Source: CAUZIB01 sp963578805 (GTDB taxonomy: Bacteria; Acidobacteriota; Vicinamibacteria; Vicinamibacterales; UBA8438). Taken from it: a stretch of 64,000 nucleotides of DNA. This document shows positions 7,500-14,418 of this stretch, piece after piece. The DNA lies in assembly GCA_963578805.1 (NCBI GenBank), contig CAUZDY010000001.1:82687-146686 (forward strand), in the 5' to 3' direction. The notes under the pieces were generated by a model that saw only the letters and a program-made list of their open reading frames with translations, was not told where the DNA came from and did not search any database. The translations under genes were made by a program, and so were the position numbers. The stretch's first letter is position 1, and each line of letters begins with the position of its first letter.

Positions 7500-9968
7500 A
7501 TGTCTATCGAGTCACGCGATCCCGTGTGCGGGATGCAGGTAGACCCCCAAAAGGCTCGGCATACCGTCGAGCATGGCGGGACGACGTACCTCTTCTGTGG
7601 TGAGGGTTGTCGCTCGGCGTTTCAAAGCGACCCGGAGTCGTTTCTAGCTCCGGCCGGTGAATCCCAATTCGGTCCGGCCGATCGCCATTTCGACCATCGT
7701 CAGCAGCCTAACATCAGGGGGCCCAGCGCGACCGGGAGCATCGCATACGTTTGCCCGATGTGTCCTGGAGTTCGAGAGAGCAAGCTAGTGCCATGCCCGA
7801 CCTGTGGCATGGCGCTCGAACCGGAGGTGTCGGCTGCCGCGCTGAGCACCGTCGAATATACCTGCCCGATGCACCCCGATGTTGTCCATGACGAACCCAG
7901 ATCGTGCCCGGTATGTGGGATGGCGCTCGAGTCCAGGACCGTCGTGCCCGGAGAGGCACCGAATCCGGAGCTCGCTTATATGACCAGGCGATTCTTGGCT
8001 GGCGCAGCCTTTGCGCTGCCGGTGTTTGGTCTAGCGATGGGCGAGATGGTGCTCGGGAGCCGAATGCTGGAGTTTATTTCGCGCCCCGCCTCCAATTGGA
8101 TGCAGCTGATTTTTTCGACACCCGTCGTCGTCTGGGCCGGCCGACCGTTCTTCGTCCGAGGGTGGACATCAATCGTCAATCGCAGCCCCAACATGTTCAC
8201 ACTGATCGCCCTCGGTGTGGGGGCGGCCTACGCCTATAGCCTCGGTGCGACCGTGGCGCCGACGTTTTTTCCGGAAGGGTTCCAGAGAGCGGGCGGGGTT
8301 GAGCCGTATTTCGATACGTCGGTCGTGATTGTCGTGCTTGTGCTCCTTGGACAGGTCCTCGAGCTACGCGCCCGGCATCAGACCGGCGCCGCTCTTCGCT
8401 CGCTTCTGAGCTTGGCTCCGCCCGTCGCCCATCGGATCGTCGATGGGGTTGAGGACGATGTATTGCTTGGTCTTATTCACACCGGCGATAGGTTGCGAGT
8501 CCGGCCTGGTGAGCGGATTCCGGTCGATGGTGTCGTCGTCGATGGCCGCAGCGCGGTCGATGAGTCGATGATCAGCGGCGAGCCAGTCCCGGTCGAGAAA
8601 TCTGCCGGAAGTCAGGTTGTCGGGTCCACCATGAACGGGACTGGGAGCCTGACGATACGGGCGGAACGTGTCGGCAGTGAGACGATGCTCGCACAGATCG
8701 TTCGGATGGTAGGTGAAGCGCAAAGGAGTCGCGCGCCGATTCAGCGGCTGGTCGATCGTCTTGCCAAATACTTCGTGCCGAGTGTCGTGGCGGCCGCGGT
8801 AGTAGCGTTTGTGGGCTGGAGTGTCTGGGGACCCGAGCCACGATTCGCGCTCGCGCTAGTCAATGCGGTCGCGGTGTTGATCATCGCCTGCCCATGCGCA
8901 CTGGGACTGGCTACGCCGATGGCGATCATGGTTGGGACCGGCCGTGGCGCAACCACCGGGGTCCTCGTTAGAGACGCCGAGGCGCTGGAAAGGTTGGAGC
9001 GCGTTGACACACTGATCGTCGATAAGACCGGCACATTGACCGAAGGACGACCGACCGTGGAGGCGGTTGTGGCCGTCCCCGGGGGAGTGTCCAAGGATGT
9101 AATCGTGCAGGTCACCGCGGGTCTCGAACGCGCCAGTGAGCACCCGTTGGCGGCCGCGGTAGTTCGGGCAGCAGAAGAACGTCACCTGACCATCCCGTCC
9201 GCCTCAGATTTTCAGTCGGATACAGGTCGAGGCGTCAGCGGTGTCGTGGACGGGCATCGCGTCGTCGCGGGTACGGCTTCGATGCTTGAGGGTCAGGGCA
9301 TATCCGTCGCCGCGCTTCATGAGCGACGCGGCGAATTGGCGACTCAAGGGCAGACGGTCGTCTTCGTCGCAATAGACGGGAAGTTGGTCGGCGCCCTCGG
9401 AATCGTTGACCCGATCAAGGCCTCGACCGCGGACGCGATTCAGAGACTCCAGGCGGACGGCCTTCAGATTGTAATGGTGACCGGGGATAGCCGGGCCACG
9501 GCTGAGGCGGTCGCGTCCAAGTTGGGATTGTTACCGGAGAACGTGTTTGCCGAGGTTTTGCCTGCCGAAAAGAGGCGGATCGTCGCCGAACGGCAGGCTA
9601 TGGGTCACACGGTTGCCATGGCCGGCGATGGGATCAACGATGCGCCGGCTCTCGCTGAAGCGGCCGTGGGCATCGCTATGGGAACGGGGACAGACGTGGC
9701 GATGGAGAGTGCTGGGGTCACGCTGGTCAAGGGTGATCTTCGAGTGATCGCCAGGGCCAGGGCCCTCAGCCGAGCCACGATGCGGAATATCCGCCAGAAT
9801 CTGTTTCTGGCGTTTGTCTACAATGTCGTGGGTGTGCCGGTCGCCGCTGGGCTGCTCTACCCGATCTTTGGTGTCCTCATCAGCCCTATGTGGGCCAGCG
9901 CCGCGATGACGATGAGCTCGCTCTCGGTAATCGGCAATGCTCTGCGGTTACGTCGTGTTGAGCTCTGA
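7500..9968 (+). CDS. copA: Copper-type P1B ATPase with YHS and two heavy-metal-binding domains
   Basis: An 822-residue metal exporter. ATG 7500 is chosen because the YHS motif 'DPVCGMQV' begins seven residues in. Order: YHS domain (1-50), two heavy-metal-binding domains ('YVCPMCPGV..CPTCGM' at 83-105 and 'YTCPMHPDV..CPVCGM' at 120-141), then membrane helices from about 165. The actuator motif is 'ISGEPVP' (359-364), the transport motif 'ACPCALG' (Cys464, Cys466), the phosphorylation site 'DKTGT' (Asp508), and the ATP-binding 'SEHPL' and 'GDGINDAPAL' follow. CPC with this N-terminal set indicates Cu(I), possibly Ag(I), efflux from the cytoplasm. It lacks a classical GMxCxxC HMA domain. All catalytic residues are intact. 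Confidence 0.93.
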   Translation: MSIESRDPVCGMQVDPQKARHTVEHGGTTYLFCGEGCRSAFQSDPESFLAPAGESQFGPADRHFDHRQQPNIRGPSATGSIAYVCPMCPGVRESKLVPCPTCGMALEPEVSAAALSTVEYTCPMHPDVVHDEPRSCPVCGMALESRTVVPGEAPNPELAYMTRRFLAGAAFALPVFGLAMGEMVLGSRMLEFISRPASNWMQLIFSTPVVVWAGRPFFVRGWTSIVNRSPNMFTLIALGVGAAYAYSLGATVAPTFFPEGFQRAGGVEPYFDTSVVIVVLVLLGQVLELRARHQTGAALRSLLSLAPPVAHRIVDGVEDDVLLGLIHTGDRLRVRPGERIPVDGVVVDGRSAVDESMISGEPVPVEKSAGSQVVGSTMNGTGSLTIRAERVGSETMLAQIVRMVGEAQRSRAPIQRLVDRLAKYFVPSVVAAAVVAFVGWSVWGPEPRFALALVNAVAVLIIACPCALGLATPMAIMVGTGRGATTGVLVRDAEALERLERVDTLIVDKTGTLTEGRPTVEAVVAVPGGVSKDVIVQVTAGLERASEHPLAAAVVRAAEERHLTIPSASDFQSDTGRGVSGVVDGHRVVAGTASMLEGQGISVAALHERRGELATQGQTVVFVAIDGKLVGALGIVDPIKASTADAIQRLQADGLQIVMVTGDSRATAEAVASKLGLLPENVFAEVLPAEKRRIVAERQAMGHTVAMAGDGINDAPALAEAAVGIAMGTGTDVAMESAGVTLVKGDLRVIARARALSRATMRNIRQNLFLAFVYNVVGVPVAAGLLYPIFGVLISPMWASAAMTMSSLSVIGNALRLRRVEL

Positions 9969-10001
9969 CTCCTGTCGTTTCCGTTAAAGCACCCGCTCAG
10001 C

Positions 10002-10217
10002 TCACGAATCGGAACGTCTAAAGCTTCCAATAAACCAGGAGACGAGCCAGACCACGAACGCATCGAGCCTTGCTCAGCCGAACGATCAGACATCCAAGCC
10101 CGGGACGAGCCAGGTCGCCAGGCGGAATGGCAAACCGTTGACGACGAGATAGAACAGACTGAGCGTCACCAGTGTGATCGGCAGCGTCAGGAGAAACAGG
10201 AGCGGTCTGACGACGGC
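10002..10217 (-). pseudogene. Remnant of a four-TM 'phage holin family' membrane protein
   Basis: Reverse-strand translation from 10217 reads 'AVVRPLLFLLTLPITLV', then 'LFYLVVNGL' and 'ATWLVPGLDV', an in-frame TGA, 'SFG', a second TGA, and 'FVVWLVSWFIGSF'. This is the C-terminal two thirds of the small membrane family (Phage_holin_4_2 type) common in chromosomes of this kind. Despite the name it is not evidence of prophage. Two internal stops and the missing N-terminus mark it as dead. Upstream it runs directly into an unrelated FAD-oxidase fragment, so a deletion joined the two. Recognised from motif memory, not from a search. Confidence 0.65.
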
Positions 10218-10227
10218 CGAGCACCAG

Positions 10228-10440
10228 TGCCCCGACCGGGAGCATCGAGCGGGCGTCTTGGCCCAGGGCTGCGACGTCGCCCTCCGAACGCGGATAAGCT
10301 ACCGCTGGTGCGTGGCCACCTGGAACTGGAAAGTGAGCTGCGTCTTCGAGCAATGTCCCAACCACGTCCGCGTCAATCGTGATGGCAACCGCGGATTCAC
10401 GGTCGAGACGGGTCGGATGGGTGTGGACCCGGTGGGGCAT
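10228..10440 (-). pseudogene. N-terminal fragment of an FAD-binding (FAD_binding_4) oxidase
   Basis: Starting at ATG 10440, the reverse strand encodes about 71 residues ending 'AVAYPRSEGDVAALGQ' and 'ARSMLPVGA'. These match the start of the FAD-binding domain of glycolate/lactate oxidase-like enzymes ('PRSEEEVAAL', 'LPVGAQSSLTGGATP'). The similarity stops exactly where the holin-family remnant begins in another frame, so everything after 'PVGA' is lost. An open frame continues to 10018 but is chimeric and unlikely to be functional. No neighbouring gene restores the missing flavin domain. Confidence 0.55.
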
Positions 10441-10487
10441 TGAGCTGGTCACCGCGCCTGTGATGGATAGATGCGTTCATGTGACGG

Positions 10488-10503
10488 GGACGGTGCTCCG
10501 TCC
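10488..10503. repeat. REP-like palindrome, short hairpin
   Basis: GGACGG, loop TGCT, CCGTCC forms a perfect 6-bp hairpin. The left flank (GTGACGG at 10481-10487) looks like the outer arm of a longer REP palindrome whose matching right arm is missing. It lies in a non-coding stretch between pseudogene remnants and the DsbA-like gene. It could also act as a transcription terminator, but no T-tract follows. Confidence 0.45.
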
Positions 10504-10545
10504 TGACCCTGACCCTGCGCCTGAGGCGGCGGGCACAGGGTCAGG
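10502..10545. repeat. Inverted repeat, 10-bp perfect arms
   Basis: CCTGACCCTG at 10502-10511 is the exact reverse complement of CAGGGTCAGG at 10536-10545. The 24 bases between them contain a further GC-rich pairing (GCCT/AGGC). It directly abuts the shorter palindrome at 10488-10503. Such paired palindromes are typical of REP/BIME-type elements, or they may end transcription from either side. A related GGGTCAGG core recurs in the hairpin at 32226-32244. Confidence 0.5.
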
Positions 10546-10741
10546 CTGCTACTAGAAGAACCAAGCGGACAGGTGTTGCCCTGAGACATCGCATACCAGA
10601 CGAGTCGGTATTGTCCCACTATCGGCAGGCCGACACCATGAACGCCCCGAGGTTAGCACTGGCCGCCGTAGACTTGACGAAATAGCCAGTGTAGAGTGCC
10701 AACTAGGTACCGTTCGCCCTTACCTGAGGAAGGTGGAGCCG

Positions 10742-11788
10742 ATGTCCTTGATTCGACGAAGTTTCGCGGTGGTCACGGTCGCCGCTGCTGCGGCCATCGG
10801 TCCGGGTACGGATGCCGTGTACGGTCAGACTGATGCCACCGCTGAGGTCGCTCGTGTCGGTGATGTCGTCGTCACGCTCGGTGATGTTGACGCCGCCTGG
10901 AACGAAAACGATGCGGCGTCACAGCTTCGCATGCTGCAGCAGCTATACGATGCTCGTCGTCGCGTTCTCGATGTCATCATTGGGAACCATCTCATCGACC
11001 GGGAGGCTACGGCCAGAGGGGTTTCCAGGGACGAACTGTTGGCCGAGGAACTTCCACCACGAACGTTGCCGATCACCGACGAACAGGTCGAGCGGGTCTA
11101 CGGGCGGAACCGGGCGGCACTCGGCGATCGAACGCTGGAGGAAGTGCGGGTAGAGATTGAGGCCGCGCTTGAGCGCCAGCGTCCGACATTGGCACTGCAG
11201 CAGTTAATGGATGACCTTCGCCGGGAGTCCGACGACGTAGCCTTGGCTCTTGATCCACCCAGACAGCGGGTCGAGATACTCCCCGACGACCCGACTCGCG
11301 GTCCGGCCGACGCGCCGATCGTAATTGTTGAGTTTTCCGACTTTCAGTGTCCATTCTGCCAACGTGCCACGGGTACGTTGGCAGAGTTGCTCGATCGTTT
11401 CGAGGGTCAAATTCGGTTCACCTACAAGGACTACCCTCTCGCGAACCATCCTGAGGCCTTTCAGGCTGCCGAGGCCGGTAATTGCGCACACGAACAGGGG
11501 ATGTTCTGGGAGCTTCACGACAAGATGTTCGTGAGTCAGGACGCGCTGGACGTGTTGTCACTGACTAAGTATGCCTCGGAGCTTGGGCTTGACGCCGAAG
11601 CCTTTTCAGCGTGCCTCGATGAAGGGCGGTACACCCAGCGGGTACAGCAAGACCTTCAAATCGGCCAGCTGTACGGGGTGTCATCCACTCCGACCGTGTT
11701 TATCAACGGCCGTCCGGTCATGGGCGCTGCGCCAATCGAGACCTTCGATCAAATCATCCGTGAGGAGCTCGTCGCATCAGAGCGCTGA
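10742..11788 (+). CDS. DsbA-family thiol:disulfide protein with SurA-like N-terminal region
   Basis: A 348-residue exported protein. ATG 10742 follows a purine-rich GAGGAAGGTGGAG and is preferred to GTG 10733. After a signal peptide (to about residue 28), residues 35-165 are helical and resemble SurA/peptidyl-prolyl isomerase N-terminal regions ('VARVGDVVVTLGDVD'). A DsbA-like thioredoxin domain follows from about 175: 'ADAPIVIVEFSDFQCPFC' holds the active pair Cys203/Cys206, and 'STPTVFING' holds the cis-proline. It is probably periplasmic and acts in disulfide formation, isomerisation or reduction. Only one further Cys pair is seen in the domain. It is monocistronic as far as the sequence shows. 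Confidence 0.9.
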   Translation: MSLIRRSFAVVTVAAAAAIGPGTDAVYGQTDATAEVARVGDVVVTLGDVDAAWNENDAASQLRMLQQLYDARRRVLDVIIGNHLIDREATARGVSRDELLAEELPPRTLPITDEQVERVYGRNRAALGDRTLEEVRVEIEAALERQRPTLALQQLMDDLRRESDDVALALDPPRQRVEILPDDPTRGPADAPIVIVEFSDFQCPFCQRATGTLAELLDRFEGQIRFTYKDYPLANHPEAFQAAEAGNCAHEQGMFWELHDKMFVSQDALDVLSLTKYASELGLDAEAFSACLDEGRYTQRVQQDLQIGQLYGVSSTPTVFINGRPVMGAAPIETFDQIIREELVASER

Positions 11789-12240
11789 GTTGCGTCCCGA
11801 TACCAGAACAGCCTGAGAGCTGCACTCGGTAAGCCTAGTGTGCGAGAGGTCGTTACTAGTAGAGTATCGGCGATGTCGCGTCGTAGGTTGCTGATCTGCA
11901 GGCGAAGGGCACTCTGACATCCCCGTCTGGTCGAGGTTCGGATCTTGCCCTTGCGTATGCCAGCTACCAGCTTGGAGAGGTCCTTATCTTTCAGTGGGAG
12001 TACGGAACCAGCCGCCGAGACGTTCGATAAGCGGCCGAGTTGACCCCGTTGTTTACCTACGCTTACTACTACGCTGAAACATCGTATTGTGAGGTTTCGC
12101 GAATCAATCTGATGACGATTCCGTTCGACCGGTTCCTCAAACTGGCACCGGACGCGCTCGGACCAAGGCGATTATGCGGACCGTGCGCGGACACTGACCG
12201 GCCTCGACCGCTTTCGAAACGGGGCGGATGGTGAAGCGAA
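11789..12240. other. Intergenic stretch without a recognisable gene
   Basis: These 452 bases separate the plus-strand DsbA-like gene from the minus-strand oxidase operon. A short open frame at 12040-12234 (64 codons) and scattered readable peptides show no family I recognise and have no ribosome-binding site. The stretch may contain eroded coding sequence and the terminators of both flanking units, but I see no convincing hairpin with a T-tract. Confidence 0.4.
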
Positions 12241-12978
12241 CTACTGCAGGCTCGCTTGTTCCACGAGCCAGGCGTCGAAATCGGTCTGTGTCAGGGAATG
12301 GACGGCCGCCCGCATGCGGTAGTGACCGAGGCCACACAACTGCGAGCAGTTGATCTCGAACTCTCCGATCAGAGTTGGGACCCACCACACCGGCATTTCC
12401 AGGCCGGGGATGGCATCCTGTTTCACTCGAAATTCAGCCATGCCGAGACTGTGGATGACGTCCAAGGTTGTGAGGTACACGATCACCGGCTTGTCGACCG
12501 GAAAGGCGACGTCATTGATCGTGTAGATATCGTCCGCCCCGTTTGGGGCACTTCGGTCGATTCCAATCGCGTTGGTCGGCGTGATCAAGCTCGCGTCTCG
12601 TCGTCCAAACCGCCCGTCCGGTCCAGGATACACGGCATGCCACTCGAACTGTTTAGCGATTAGGTGAATGACCGTCGCGTCCTCTTCAGGGGGAAATTCG
12701 TTGACCCGATCGGCCCACGCGGGAAGAGCAAAGCCGACAAGGAGAACCGCCTCGATCACCACGACCACGATGTCGAGATAGCTTGTGGCGTGGCTCTTTA
12801 CGCCGGTGTAATCGGCGGTTGGATGCGCGGATGCTCTGAATCGAATTAGTACCCAGACGAAGAAGATACCCCACCCGATGAACAGGATGAACATCAGGTA
12901 GTGGATCAAGATAATCATCTGATCGATTTCGCCCGCGTGTGCTGACGCCTGCACCGGCAGGCCCAGAAACTCACCCAT
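12241..12978 (-). CDS. coxB: Cytochrome c oxidase subunit II
   Basis: A 245-residue protein with two N-terminal membrane helices (about 20-47 and 68-88) and a C-terminal cupredoxin domain. The CuA site is complete: His176 in 'TLDVIHSLGM', and Cys211, Cys215, His219 and Met222 in 'CSQLCGLGHYRM'. It accepts electrons from cytochrome c at the outer face of the membrane. No C-terminal fused cytochrome c domain is present. It is the last gene of the minus-strand oxidase operon and overlaps the preceding small gene by 8 bases. The CSEL glutamate is Gln here, a substitution whose side chain is not essential to copper binding. Confidence 0.95.
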   Translation of the reverse strand: MGEFLGLPVQASAHAGEIDQMIILIHYLMFILFIGWGIFFVWVLIRFRASAHPTADYTGVKSHATSYLDIVVVVIEAVLLVGFALPAWADRVNEFPPEEDATVIHLIAKQFEWHAVYPGPDGRFGRRDASLITPTNAIGIDRSAPNGADDIYTINDVAFPVDKPVIVYLTTLDVIHSLGMAEFRVKQDAIPGLEMPVWWVPTLIGEFEINCSQLCGLGHYRMRAAVHSLTQTDFDAWLVEQASLQ

Positions 12979-13249
12979 CGAAACGTTCTCCCTCGTGGCT
13001 CTGACCCAGTGCTATTCTCGAGCGCTTGATCAGGTAAAAAATGAACCCGACGAATCCGCTCAAGACGCCACCCGTGACACCCAGTAGCGTGAACACCGCC
13101 CAGTTCATACTCTGCGCGATCTGCGAGTCGGGGTCGGCCCCGAAGCAGATCGGACACGCGGTGGATTCGGTTGGCGTCAGGACCACGAGCGTCCCCGCCA
13201 ACACGATCAAATCTGCGATTCTGCGTGTCATGGTGGTCATCCCTCTCAC
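12971..13249 (-). CDS. Small membrane protein with CPICF motif, cox-operon associated
   Basis: It encodes up to 92 residues from ATG 13249; ATG 13240 or 13231 are alternatives. A signal-like hydrophobic segment ends near 'STACPICFGADPDS', then a second membrane helix (about 48-74) is followed by a basic tail. The CPxC motif after the signal peptide would lie in the periplasm and could bind metal or form a disulfide. It sits between the 70-residue membrane protein and coxB with overlaps at both ends, so it is co-translated with the oxidase. A role in CuA assembly or oxidase stability is an inference from position. No named family recognised. Confidence 0.7.
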   Translation of the reverse strand: MRGMTTMTRRIADLIVLAGTLVVLTPTESTACPICFGADPDSQIAQSMNWAVFTLLGVTGGVLSGFVGFIFYLIKRSRIALGQSHEGERFDG

Positions 13250-13458
13250 CGCATGCCAATCTGACGTGATTTACGCGTGAACGCGACCAAATAGACGGCC
13301 ATGACACCGGCCGATGCCAGCGACCCGGCGGCAAACGCCAGGTGTCCCCATGTTCCGCGATCTGACAAGTACATGGCCACACCCCAAAGGGTCGTCATCA
13401 TCGCCAACCCAGTCGATGCGACAATGAAGAGGAGGTGGATCCCTCTGAGCGACATCAT
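13246..13458 (-). CDS. 70-residue two-helix membrane protein of the cox operon
   Basis: A short protein with two hydrophobic segments (about 6-29 and 37-60) and a basic C-terminus, consistent with a small inner-membrane oxidase accessory. Its ATG overlaps the stop of the subunit IV gene (TGATG), and its end overlaps the next ATG (ATGA), so it is embedded in the operon by translational coupling. I see no metal-binding motif and do not recognise a family. The retained overlaps and hydrophobic pattern argue that it is real. Confidence 0.65.
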   Translation of the reverse strand: MMSLRGIHLLFIVASTGLAMMTTLWGVAMYLSDRGTWGHLAFAAGSLASAGVMAVYLVAFTRKSRQIGMR

Positions 13459-13799
13459 CAGTGTTCAACCTCCGCAGCCACCGGCGCGTTCGCGTTCGGG
13501 AGTGTCTTGTACTCCCCGAAGGTGTTCGTGTGACCGAGGATCGGGATAAAGATAAGCACAAGAAAGAAAAATGCCGTCAGTAAGAGCGCAGCGTAGATGC
13601 CCTTCCGTTCTCCGATCAGGTGCATGAAATAGCTCGCGACGAGTGAGCCCTTTGTAGCGGCGATCACGAGTGCCACGACGATCGCCAGAGGCACGGAGAA
13701 ATCTATGTACGAGACGCCTACGGTGACCACTGTGAGCACCAGCAGCGCGGCGGCTATCTTGTAGTAGAGCTTGATGTGGTCCCTGACGTCCTCGCTCAT
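13458..13799 (-). CDS. Cytochrome c oxidase subunit IV (prokaryotic type)
   Basis: A 113-residue protein starting at ATG 13799 (MSEDVRDHIKLYYKI). An upstream in-frame start at 13871 would add a Cys/Ser-rich leader that overlaps subunit III and is unlikely. Three membrane helices and 'ATKGSLVASYFMHLIGE' are characteristic of the caa3/bo3-type small subunit (COX4_pro/CtaF/CyoD). It stabilises the oxidase complex and is not catalytic. Gene order III-IV-small-small-II follows subunit I on the same strand. Confidence 0.88.
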   Translation of the reverse strand: MSEDVRDHIKLYYKIAAALLVLTVVTVGVSYIDFSVPLAIVVALVIAATKGSLVASYFMHLIGERKGIYAALLLTAFFFLVLIFIPILGHTNTFGEYKTLPNANAPVAAEVEH

Positions 13800-13821
13800 C
13801 GCGTTCTCCTCGTCGCCCTCA

Positions 13822-14412
13822 CTACAGCAGGTACAAGACCGGGAACAGGAAGATCCAGACCAAGTCAACAAAGTGCCAGTACAATCCCGCCGCTTCGATC
13901 CGGTTAATGAACTGCTCCTTGTTCGTCGTCCACATCGCCGAGCCCGGCCCGAGGAAGTAGCCGTTGACCACGACCCCGCCCAGGATGTGCAGACCGTGCA
14001 GTCCGGTCAGGGTGAAGTAGATGGCCAGAAATGTGCTGGTCGCGGGCACTTCGCCAAGGTGGATATGTTCGTAGTACTCGAACGCCTTGACGGCCAAAAA
14101 CAGCAGAGATAACCCGATCGTTATCCCCAGATACTTCTTGTACCCGGCTAGGTCATCCAGCTTGAGCGCCGCGTAGCACAGCACCATGGTGACGCTCGAC
14201 GAGATGAGGACCACGGTGTTGAATGCGCCGATGGGGACACTGAGGATGTCCGCCCCCAAGGGCCAGTCGACCGCGTTGATCCGCAGTAGGATGTAGGCGG
14301 AAAAAAGTCCGCCGAACAGCATCACCTCGGAAGCGAGGAAAAGCCAGATGCCGAGTTTGACGTTGTTGAGCCCGGTATCGGGCCGTTCGTCAACGATATA
14401 CGGAATTTCCAT
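13822..14412 (-). CDS. coxC: Cytochrome c oxidase subunit III
   Basis: A 196-residue membrane protein with five hydrophobic segments, the short bacterial form of subunit III. 'LGIWLFLASEVMLFGGLFSAYI' in part and 'TGLHGLHILGGV' with 'GLYWHFVDLVWIFLFPVLYL' are family signatures, including the lipid-contacting Glu of 'ASEVM'. It begins 6 bases after the end of coxA on the reverse strand and supports stable turnover of subunit I. Confidence 0.94.
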   Translation of the reverse strand: MEIPYIVDERPDTGLNNVKLGIWLFLASEVMLFGGLFSAYILLRINAVDWPLGADILSVPIGAFNTVVLISSSVTMVLCYAALKLDDLAGYKKYLGITIGLSLLFLAVKAFEYYEHIHLGEVPATSTFLAIYFTLTGLHGLHILGGVVVNGYFLGPGSAMWTTNKEQFINRIEAAGLYWHFVDLVWIFLFPVLYLL

Positions 14413-14418
14413 CGCGTC

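Noticed and set aside
10002..10217. Prophage signal from the holin-family remnant
   Set aside because: This family name is misleading; members are chromosomal membrane proteins, and no integrase, capsid or att site is nearby.
10018..10452. A single real 144-residue protein
   Set aside because: Its first half matches an FAD oxidase and its second half overlaps, in a different frame, a membrane-protein remnant; it is an accidental open frame across a deletion join.
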